Positions 42,039 to 48,801 of a stretch of DNA of 64,000 nucleotides are shown here, piece after piece (position 1 is the first letter of the stretch; every line of letters starts with the position of its first letter). Origin of the DNA: Desulfobaculum bizertense DSM 18034 (lineage in GTDB: Bacteria > Desulfobacterota > Desulfovibrionia > Desulfovibrionales > Desulfovibrionaceae); contig NZ_FUYA01000005.1 of assembly GCF_900167065.1 (NCBI RefSeq), forward strand, positions 219,589 to 283,588, read 5' to 3'. The notes under the pieces are model-generated. The model was not told where the DNA came from and searched no databases. It worked only from the letters and a program-made list of their open reading frames with translations. A program made the position numbers and the translations under genes.

Positions 42039-44435
42039 TTACTCCTTCTTCACAGCTCCCAGCCGTGACAAAAATTCCTGTTTTTGCTGCGGGGTGGCAT
42101 CAATCTCAAACCAGCCAAGAGCACGCTGGAAATCCAAAACGTCCCGCACATACTCATAGACAGCAATGGCCGCAGCCTGCTTTTGGACAAGCGACTGGTT
42201 CTGCGCATCCAGAAGCTCCAGAATGCTTACAGCTCCACGCGCATACTTGTCGCGCACCACCCCAAGATTCTTTCGGGCACGGTCCGCAGCAAGGGCAGAC
42301 AGCTCAATATTGGGATATGACTGACTCATGCGACTTATCACGGTTCGCACCTGCTGCGCCGCAAGCTGGACAAGGCGTTCTCGCCGCGCCTTGACCTGCC
42401 GCAAAACAGCATTGGCCCTGTCCTGTTCATGGCTCAGCGCCCCACCCGCAAAGAGTGGCAGCTCTGCTGTAACGCCAAAGGCCCAGACATCCTCAAGATC
42501 ATCTGGATCATTACGCCGCAAAGCACCATCAACCTGATGTTTATCAATTTCGTGTGTATACATTGCCCCGGCCTTGAGCGACGGGACAAAGCGTTGCCGG
42601 GCCTTCTGCGAGGCAACAATATCCTGCGCCTCAACCAAAAGTTCGAGACCTTTAAGGGAAGGCCGCTCCGCAGACAGACTTGCAGCCCGGTCCGAAAGCC
42701 GGGCAAGCTGTGATAACGAACTGCCAATTGTTTCAGCCTTTACATCAAAAAAAGCCCGCCGAGCCTGATCCGCACTCATATCCTTCAGCTGCCACTGCGT
42801 CGTAAGCGGCTGGTTCAGAGCCTGATTCAAGGCATACTGTGCGGCCTGAATATCTGCCCGCCGCTGAATAACCCGCGCCCTGCTCTCCGCAAGCGCAGCC
42901 TCCCAGCGATACACTTCTTCCGGGCCAGAAACACCAGTCTCTCGTCGCACGCGGGCCATATCCAGATTGCGCACAATCAGCTGATAGTTATCGCGCTCAA
43001 TGGACAAAAGCGCCTGCGCCGAAAGAAGCTGGAGATAGCGAACCCCAGCCTGCTGCACCACATCAAGGCGCTTCGAAGCCTGAAATGCCTTTTCTGCATG
43101 CTCGTTCCGACGTGCAGCACGAAAACGGCTCACCACAGCGTCATCAAAAATCATTTGAGACACAGCAAGGCCAGCACCTGTTCTGTCCCACGGAATAAGC
43201 CCCTGACTTGCCCGTGATATATCCTGATCTATCTGAATGTACCGCGCCGAGGCCCCAAGCTGGGGCAAAAGCTGACTGCGAGCCAGACGTCTATCTTCCT
43301 GCACTTCCTCATATTTGGCCCGGTCTTCCCGCAACGACACATTCTGCTGTCCGGCGATGCGCATGGCCTCAGCAAGGTCCAAAGGCGTGCCAAGCAGATC
43401 ATCGTCCGCCTGTCCCACAAGGTTTGCCGTAAGAAGCGCGGCGTATTTTGGTGAAAAGCCAATATCGCGAGCAGTATTCATATTCAAAAAAAGCTGGTCT
43501 TCTTCAGAAAGCAGCACAGGAAGGGACCGGGCAGAACGCCCCGCTGCTATGTCGTGGATATTGAGGGCCATCCGTCGGCTCAGGTGTGCCCCCCAGTAGC
43601 TGGTTCGGCCTGCCAAAATGCCCGCCTCGACTTCTTCCTTCCCCAGAAAAGACCACGAAGGAATCGCACGGGCCTTGAGCTGCTCCACAAGAATATGTAG
43701 CGCATTTTCTGGCACGCGCATAAGGGGAGTGACATACACGGCTTCCACATCAGAACTCAGCCGGGGCATGACATCATCAAGATTCTGCCCCACCGGGATG
43801 AACTCAATGCCAATTCCAAAAAGCGCGCAATAGTCCTGAACAAGGCGATCCAGCCCGACAAAACTCCCCACAAATTCTTTTTGAATCAACACATGGAGCC
43901 GAGAAAACGGCACGAGATCCTTGAACGCCGTAATGTCTCGCCGCACACGGTTTTCAACAACGACAGGACAAAAATTTGCTTTGAGTGATCTATCGTTTTT
44001 ATAGGGGAGTTTTTTCAGGACTTGCTCGTCAAAAAGAGGTCCCGTGAGCACGGGCTTGGAAAAGGGAAATGCCGCGGTTGCCGCTGACTGTGCCTGCAAC
44101 GCCCCCAGCGTCATGACAATATCGACCTGCGGATCTCGGAGTGCAGCGCGGAGTGTCTTTCGAGTTCTGGAGGCATCCCATCCGGCATCAAATGCCGGAG
44201 CGAGCTTCCACTGAATGCGAAACGCATCTTCACCGAGCGCACGGGTTTCCTGCTGAATGCTCTGCAAGAAACGTTCAGCAAAGGGTGACGGACCATCAGT
44301 AAGTACCCCGACAACAACTGTTCGGGCTGCGAAAGCAGATTTTTGGGTCACACAGGCGAGACAAACACTTATCAACACAGGGAGCACAAGCATGACGAAC
44401 AGTCTTTTGCTCCTCGATCTTTTTCGACTCTGCAT
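42039..44435 (-). CDS. Outer-membrane efflux factor fused to a periplasmic binding domain
   Basis: 798 residues from the ATG at 44435; a TTG at 44480 is an alternative. After a signal peptide (MQSRKRSRSKRLFVMLVLPVL...) comes a domain of about 300 residues resembling the ABC_sub_bind family: VVVGVLTDGPSPFAERFLQ, DIVMTLGALQAQSAATAAFP, LHVLIQKEFVGSF, EAVYVTPLMRVPE. From about residue 370 it is a TolC-type factor with two repeats (LAEAMRIAGQQNVSLRED; QLLPQLGASARYIQ; DVWAFGVTAELPLFAGGAL; LELLDAQNQSLVQKQAA). TolC proteins are normally 420-500 residues, so the extra domain is genuine. First gene of the efflux operon. Confidence 0.88.
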   Translation of the reverse strand: MQSRKRSRSKRLFVMLVLPVLISVCLACVTQKSAFAARTVVVGVLTDGPSPFAERFLQSIQQETRALGEDAFRIQWKLAPAFDAGWDASRTRKTLRAALRDPQVDIVMTLGALQAQSAATAAFPFSKPVLTGPLFDEQVLKKLPYKNDRSLKANFCPVVVENRVRRDITAFKDLVPFSRLHVLIQKEFVGSFVGLDRLVQDYCALFGIGIEFIPVGQNLDDVMPRLSSDVEAVYVTPLMRVPENALHILVEQLKARAIPSWSFLGKEEVEAGILAGRTSYWGAHLSRRMALNIHDIAAGRSARSLPVLLSEEDQLFLNMNTARDIGFSPKYAALLTANLVGQADDDLLGTPLDLAEAMRIAGQQNVSLREDRAKYEEVQEDRRLARSQLLPQLGASARYIQIDQDISRASQGLIPWDRTGAGLAVSQMIFDDAVVSRFRAARRNEHAEKAFQASKRLDVVQQAGVRYLQLLSAQALLSIERDNYQLIVRNLDMARVRRETGVSGPEEVYRWEAALAESRARVIQRRADIQAAQYALNQALNQPLTTQWQLKDMSADQARRAFFDVKAETIGSSLSQLARLSDRAASLSAERPSLKGLELLVEAQDIVASQKARQRFVPSLKAGAMYTHEIDKHQVDGALRRNDPDDLEDVWAFGVTAELPLFAGGALSHEQDRANAVLRQVKARRERLVQLAAQQVRTVISRMSQSYPNIELSALAADRARKNLGVVRDKYARGAVSILELLDAQNQSLVQKQAAAIAVYEYVRDVLDFQRALGWFEIDATPQQKQEFLSRLGAVKKE

Positions 44436-44504
44436 TCTTCTGATGTCCTCGTTCAAACTCTCAGCACTGACACATCTCAATTTTCTTTTCAGTTGCGTTG
44501 CATT

Positions 44505-44538
44505 ATCATAATAGCTTGGGATATTTTGCCAAGCAAAA
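44505..44538 (-). promoter_or_regulatory. Promoter and overlapping palindrome of the efflux operon
   Basis: On the minus strand TTGGCA (44532-44527), 16 bp, TATGAT (44510-44505). The palindrome TTTTGC-CAA-GCAAAA (44524-44538) overlaps the -35, a typical repressor site. No regulator gene is adjacent, so the repressor is unknown. Confidence 0.5.
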
Positions 44539-44608
44539 CAGCCAGTCTTTTTGATTTTTCTCCCTCATTATTCTTCCGGAGCATGCCCTTTCCCCAGTCT
44601 ATGGGCAC

Positions 44609-44637
44609 AAAAAAAGGCCCCTTTCACAAAGAGGCCT
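44609..44637 (-). terminator. Terminator of the barrel-protein gene
   Basis: AGGCC/GGCCT and CTTT/AAAG stem followed on the minus strand by seven T. Confidence 0.8.
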
Positions 44638-44652
44638 CTGCTGGAGAATATT

Positions 44653-45585
44653 CTAGAATCCCCAGTTCACGCGAAGCGTCGCGCCAATGGTGTCGTCAAT
44701 GTCATAGGAATCCTTTTCGTCACCATCGTCATCATAAAAGGTGTACTCACGATTAAAGTGCCAGTCTGGGCCTGCCATAACCGAAAGGTTCGGAAGCGGA
44801 TTCCACATGGCATACAGCCCTGCAGACAGGCCTGAAATTCCAACATACCCTTTTTCTCGCACCGGGCTGTCATCCCGCAGCCGATAGGTGCCACCCACCA
44901 AAGATGCCGAAGCGCGAAGCGCAAAGCTTTTGGAGAATCTGTAACTTGCAGAACTCACAGGCGTACCAAGCGCAAGAGAAAAGCCCATGCTTCTGGGGGT
45001 GCGATACGCAAGGCCAAGAGCCGGGCGCACACCAAAACCAATGGGGTGTGCTGTCAGAGCGACGCCACCAAGCACTTTCCAGTCGTCTGTAATCGCATAT
45101 GAGACGCCAGAAGCAACACTTCCGCCAAAGGAGTCAGACAGTTCTTCTTCAAAAGACGATGACACCGCAAGCGAACCGAACAGCGTCAGTTTTTCGGTCA
45201 GCGGCATCTCGTTCCGGTACGAAGCTGTCACGGAATGCAGAGCCTTCCACGGCGTTTCGTCACGGTAGGAAAACGGAATGTCTTCCTCGTCATCCCAGCC
45301 ATAGCTTGCGACATTATACGTCAGAGCAAAATTGCTGTAGCGCAGTGTTGCCCGGGCAGAGGCGACACTGGTTTTCCCCTCGTCTCCTTCAATTTTCGCA
45401 TCCGAAACCAGACCTGTTGAAACAGACAGCGAGGCCGTCGGACGCTTCACCGGGCCAACATCAGCACCAAAAATTGATGTAGGCTGTGTGCCTTCCTGAC
45501 CACCGGCTGCCAAGGCATTTCCGGCTCCAAACACAGTCAGACACAGACACACGACAAAAGCGCGCAGCAGATAAGATTTCCTCAA
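44653..45585 (-). CDS. Outer-membrane beta-barrel protein, porin-like, unassigned
   Basis: 310 residues. Signal peptide MRKSYLLRAFVVCLCLTVF...ALA. The mature part alternates polar and hydrophobic residues with many aromatic girdles (FALTYNVASYGWDD; HSVTASYRNEMPLTEKLTLFGSLAVS; KVLGGVALTAHP) and ends in Phe (TLRVNWGF), the outer-membrane insertion signal. The C-terminal loops are very acidic (FYDDDGDEKDSYDIDD). Family unknown. Divergent from the sigma54 activator with 122 bp between, so perhaps regulated by it. Confidence 0.75.
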   Translation of the reverse strand: MRKSYLLRAFVVCLCLTVFGAGNALAAGGQEGTQPTSIFGADVGPVKRPTASLSVSTGLVSDAKIEGDEGKTSVASARATLRYSNFALTYNVASYGWDDEEDIPFSYRDETPWKALHSVTASYRNEMPLTEKLTLFGSLAVSSSFEEELSDSFGGSVASGVSYAITDDWKVLGGVALTAHPIGFGVRPALGLAYRTPRSMGFSLALGTPVSSASYRFSKSFALRASASLVGGTYRLRDDSPVREKGYVGISGLSAGLYAMWNPLPNLSVMAGPDWHFNREYTFYDDDGDEKDSYDIDDTIGATLRVNWGF

Positions 45586-45707
45586 GGGTTCTCCCCCTCC
45601 TCAGCTAAAGCTTTTTGTTATACATTCGACCAGCACACAGTACACGCAAACACGAATTTTTCCAAAAAAAAGTGCGTGTGCAGGCCATTGTCTTTGCCCC
45701 ATGCTGC

Positions 45708-47114
45708 ATGTACAGTTCGAGCGTGACTACCTCTCAAGAAAATATTCTCCTTATTGAAGATGATGCAGCTTTTCGAGGCATGCTCATCGAAGCTCTCGAA
45801 GCCAAATCCTACAAGGTCACGGGCGTTGTTTCCGCAGAAGAAGGCCTTGCAAAACTCAAAACCCAGCGTTTTGCACTCATCCTGACAGACGTAAAACTCC
45901 CAGGACTCTCCGGGGTCGACGTCCTGCCTCAGCTTCTGAAGCTTGGGCAGGGAACGGATGTTATTGTCATGACTGCCTTTTCTTCCAAAGAAACAGCCCT
46001 GCGCGCTGTACAGCTCGGCGCATACGACTTTTTCTCAAAGCCATTCAGCCTCAAAGAGCTGGGCATTGTCGTTCACCGCGCAATGGAAAAGCGCCGCCTC
46101 CAGCAGGAAGTGCTTTCACTCCGGCATTCGCTTCGCAGCACGGGTCCCATATCCAAAATCATTGGACACAGCGCCCCAATTACCGAAGTTATTTCCCGAA
46201 TTGAAAAAATTGCACCACTGGACACCACAGCTCTCATCACCGGCGAATCTGGAACAGGTAAAGAGCTTATTTCAGACACCATCCGCGAGCTGTCCTCCCG
46301 GCAGAATGGCCCTTTTATTAAGGTCAACTGTGCCGCTATTCCAGAGCATCTTTTTGAAAACGAACTCTTTGGACACGAAAAAGGCGCATTTACTGGAGCG
46401 ACCAGCTCCCAGCCCGGCAAGTTTGAGCTGGCGCGGGGCGGAACAATCCTCCTTGACGAAATTGGTGACATGCCGCTGTCTATCCAGCCGAAGCTCCTGC
46501 GCGCTGTTGAACAAAAACAGATTGAACGCCTTGGCGGTTCCCGTCCCATTGATGTTGATGTTCGCATTATTGCAGCGACGAACCAGCACCTTGAAGAACG
46601 CATTAAGGAAAAAGTTTTTCGAGAGGATCTCTATTACCGGCTCAAGGTCGCGTCCATTCACCTGCCCCCTTTGCGAAACCGCTCCGAAGACATCCCGCTT
46701 CTTGTCGAAAGCTTTCTCCAGCGGATTCACCACGAGCTTGGCATATACATTCGCAAAGTCACCCCAGAAGCCATGAGTTTCATGTGTACCTACACATGGC
46801 CGGGCAACGTCCGTCAGCTCGCAAACATTCTGGAAGGCGCCGCGATTTCAGCCCCCAGCGAAACCTTGACCGCAGACGATATCCGTAAAGCCCTTGGGCA
46901 CAAAACTCCTTCCACAAAAAGCACCGGGGATACGCTCAACCTCAAAAAGGCAGTGAACACCTTTGAACGCCAGCTCATCCTCAAAGCCCTAAGCCGAACC
47001 CAGGGGAACCAGACCGAAGCGGCTGGACTTTTGGGACTGACGCCCAAAAACCTCTGGGCCAAGCTCAAAAAGCACAATCTTGACTCCAAGACCTTTAAGC
47101 GCAGAACCATCTAA
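45708..47114 (+). CDS. NtrC-family sigma54-dependent response regulator
   Basis: 468 residues from the ATG at 45708; a GTG at 45723 is equally possible and neither has a strong ribosome binding site. Receiver domain (LLIEDDAAFRG, LILTDVKLPGLSG, VMTAFSS, FFSKPFS), AAA+ domain with Walker A GESGTGKE, the sigma54-contact loop GAFTGAT, Walker B GGTILLDEIGD, and a C-terminal Fis-type helix-turn-helix (NQTEAAGLLGLTPKNLWAKLK). It activates sigma54 promoters after phosphorylation. The nearest one is at 47492, with three palindromes between. The likely kinase is the hybrid protein at 48802. Confidence 0.95.
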   Translation: MYSSSVTTSQENILLIEDDAAFRGMLIEALEAKSYKVTGVVSAEEGLAKLKTQRFALILTDVKLPGLSGVDVLPQLLKLGQGTDVIVMTAFSSKETALRAVQLGAYDFFSKPFSLKELGIVVHRAMEKRRLQQEVLSLRHSLRSTGPISKIIGHSAPITEVISRIEKIAPLDTTALITGESGTGKELISDTIRELSSRQNGPFIKVNCAAIPEHLFENELFGHEKGAFTGATSSQPGKFELARGGTILLDEIGDMPLSIQPKLLRAVEQKQIERLGGSRPIDVDVRIIAATNQHLEERIKEKVFREDLYYRLKVASIHLPPLRNRSEDIPLLVESFLQRIHHELGIYIRKVTPEAMSFMCTYTWPGNVRQLANILEGAAISAPSETLTADDIRKALGHKTPSTKSTGDTLNLKKAVNTFERQLILKALSRTQGNQTEAAGLLGLTPKNLWAKLKKHNLDSKTFKRRTI

Positions 47115-47124
47115 AAAATCATTT

Positions 47125-47141
47125 GTCTAATTTTTTTAGAC
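47125..47141 (+). promoter_or_regulatory. Palindrome 1, candidate activator site
   Basis: GTCTAA-TTTTT-TTAGAC, perfect 6-bp arms, 10 bp after the activator stop codon and 351 bp before the -24 element at 47492. Confidence 0.5.
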
Positions 47142-47165
47142 TTTTTCTCTCCTGATTCTCTCCAC

Positions 47166-47221
47166 AAAAAAAGAGCCACACCCTTCCCAAACGCACGGAA
47201 GCCGTGGCTCTCCTCATTTTT
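47166..47221 (+). terminator. Terminator of the sigma54 activator gene
   Basis: GAGCCAC/GTGGCTC with inner CTTCC/GGAAG pairing, followed by CTCATTTTT. Confidence 0.8.
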
Positions 47222-47254
47222 GCAAGATTTCCAAAATATTCCAGCTTGATACCA

Positions 47255-47271
47255 CTCTATTTTTTTTAGAC
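47255..47271 (+). promoter_or_regulatory. Palindrome 2, candidate activator site
   Basis: CTCTAT-TTTTT-TTAGAC: right arm identical to copy 1, left arm degenerate. Shares the following ACTTT with the other copies. Confidence 0.45.
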
Positions 47272-47356
47272 TTTACATATTTTCCACAAGCAAGGGCTAA
47301 AGTCGTGAGCACGACACAACTTCCCGGCTTCAGCGGTTTTTCTCCCACGAACTTTT

Positions 47357-47373
47357 TTCTAATTTTTTTAGAC
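47357..47373 (+). promoter_or_regulatory. Palindrome 3, candidate activator site
   Basis: TTCTAA-TTTTT-TTAGAC, about 120 bp before the sigma54 promoter, the usual distance of an upstream activating sequence. Confidence 0.5.
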
Positions 47374-47461
47374 TTTTCGCGAAGCACAAAACCACTTCTT
47401 GCGTACGCAAGGCACCACTCATAATTCAATATATTTTTTATTCAATATATTTCAAATGATT

Positions 47462-47475
47462 AGATCAATATTTTC
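47462..47475 (+). promoter_or_regulatory. Possible IHF site
   Basis: AGATCAATATTTTC approximates the IHF consensus (WATCAA-N4-TTR) with two deviations. It lies between the palindromes and the sigma54 promoter, where DNA bending is commonly required. Confidence 0.3.
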
Positions 47476-47491
47476 CCGATATGAAATGCTC

Positions 47492-47507
47492 TGGCACAAC
47501 ATATGCT
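47492..47507 (+). promoter_or_regulatory. Sigma54 promoter (-24/-12)
   Basis: TGGCAC-AACAT-ATGCT has GG and GC separated by exactly 10 bp, as the -24/-12 class requires. Transcription would start near 47517, at the beginning of the hairpin region. A sigma54 activator is encoded just upstream. Confidence 0.75.
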
Positions 47508-47516
47508 GTATGAGAA

Positions 47517-47874
47517 AACGAATGTCGCTGAAGAGCACATTTCAGCCTCTCCCGACTCACAAACTCCTGAGTTCGAGAGAAACATTGACAGCCTTTCATG
47601 TGGTCAACGCAACCACATTGAAAACGTTTGGAGTCGCATCCAAACCCTTTTATTGCATGATTCACCGCAGACTGCCGTAACCCCTCTCTCCCCACTTGCA
47701 GTCTGTTCCAGTGAATCATGTACTTACGGCTAGGGCGTCTGCCGGGTCATCCCCCTCGATCAGACCCGGTTTACGCCTCCTGTAAGAGGAATCGCTCAAC
47801 GCACCGGGCGTGAAGCGAGAAATGTGGTGGAGTTGAAGAGTCCCCCTCAATCCCCGCAACTCCACCACATTTTC
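47517..47874 (+). ncRNA. Candidate structured regulatory RNA with eight consecutive hairpins
   Basis: From the predicted start the following helices can be read: GCTGAA/TTCAGC (47527-47546); CTCTC..GACTCA/TGAGTT.GAGAG (47547-47579); TTTC-ATGTGGT/ACCACAT-GAAA (47594-47623); GTTTGGA/TCCAAAC (47626-47645); CATGATTCAC..CAGACTGC with GCAGTCTG..GTGAATCATG (47656-47720); CTTAC, GGCGT and CCGGGTC with their complements (47723-47786); TCGCT..ACGC/GCGT..AGCGA (47792-47818); and a 15-bp stem (47821-47871) followed by TT, likely the terminator. Loops of helices 5, 6 and 8 are C-rich. A 76-codon frame crosses it but starts before the predicted transcript and lacks a ribosome site. No known RNA family is recognised. 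Confidence 0.6.
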
Positions 47875-48205
47875 CTCACTCTCCATATCTTTCGTGCAAA
47901 GTGTCGCACAAGCTTGCCCATACCCACACTCCTCCGTACAGAATGCAACTGACAGGATTTACATTTCGAAATTCTGCCTCCTTTGCGAAACGTCACTGAC
48001 ATCTCACGAAAAAGAAAAGCAGGTATTTTCTCTTTCATTCGTTAAAAAACGCATTGAGAATTCGTCATGATATTTCACAAAGCGCCCTCATACAGGACGT
48101 TCTGCACAAGATGCGGTATGCAGCATAAAAAAGACGCGAATCACTGCATGCAGACGTTTCATCCGATAACGCGGAGCAATCTGCACAAAAGATATGTACA
48201 GGCTT

Positions 48206-48670
48206 ATGAAAAAAACAGATCTCACCTTGCTCAAAAAGAGTTTTTTCTGCTCCCTTTTCGCCATCATGGCAGGTTTGGGAGCGCTCCTCGTCCCAGGTTC
48301 AGCACAGGCGCACCACCCCACCATCTCTGCTGCGGGAACAGTCATTATCGATCAGGCACTGGCAACAGGATACACCGTTGCATTCAATGAAGTCCGACGA
48401 GACATGCGCCCGGCTCCTGTTGGCGCCGTGGATGTCTTCTCCGTCTACATTGGGTCCTGGCACTCCAAATATCATGCTAAAAAGGTTGCCAACCGTATCC
48501 GCAGACACGGCATCGATGCCTATGTCAAAAAAGGGTACCGGAAAAATGGGGCAAAAGTTTTTCGCGTCACGGCAGGTGACTTCATGCGCCGCAAACGTGC
48601 CGTTCGACTGAAGCGCAGACTCCACACGGAGCTTGGCTTCAACAACATGTCGATCATCCGTCGCAGATAA
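48206..48670 (+). CDS. Secreted SPOR-domain protein
   Basis: 154 residues from the ATG at 48206. N-terminal signal or anchor segment (KKSFFCSLFAIMAGLGALLVP, ending SAQAHH). Residues about 75-150 form a SPOR domain (VFSVYIGSWHSKYHAKKVANR; YVKKGYRKNGAKVFRVTAGDF; AVRLKRRLHTELGF), which binds denuded glycan strands of peptidoglycan. The domain is very basic. It lies between the RNA candidate and the hybrid kinase. No own promoter stands out in 47875-48205, where I see nothing else. Confidence 0.8.
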   Translation: MKKTDLTLLKKSFFCSLFAIMAGLGALLVPGSAQAHHPTISAAGTVIIDQALATGYTVAFNEVRRDMRPAPVGAVDVFSVYIGSWHSKYHAKKVANRIRRHGIDAYVKKGYRKNGAKVFRVTAGDFMRRKRAVRLKRRLHTELGFNNMSIIRRR

Positions 48671-48682
48671 CACAGCACATCC

Positions 48683-48715
48683 TGCCGGGCAGAATTTCCC
48701 TCTGCCCGGCATTTT
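48683..48715 (+). terminator. Terminator of the SPOR-protein gene
   Basis: TGCCGGGCAGA/TCTGCCCGGCA perfect 11-bp stem followed by TTTT. Confidence 0.9.
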
Positions 48716-48801
48716 ACGAATAAATTTAAACCTGATAACTGTGTTTCACGTTCACCTGCCAGCCTCAAAACGCCAACGTATACTGATACGTTGCGAGATT
48801 T

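Noticed and set aside
47503..47733. 76-codon ORF across the RNA candidate
   Set aside because: Its ATG lies inside the -12 element and before the predicted transcription start, there is no ribosome binding site, and the composition looks random. The hairpins explain the region better.
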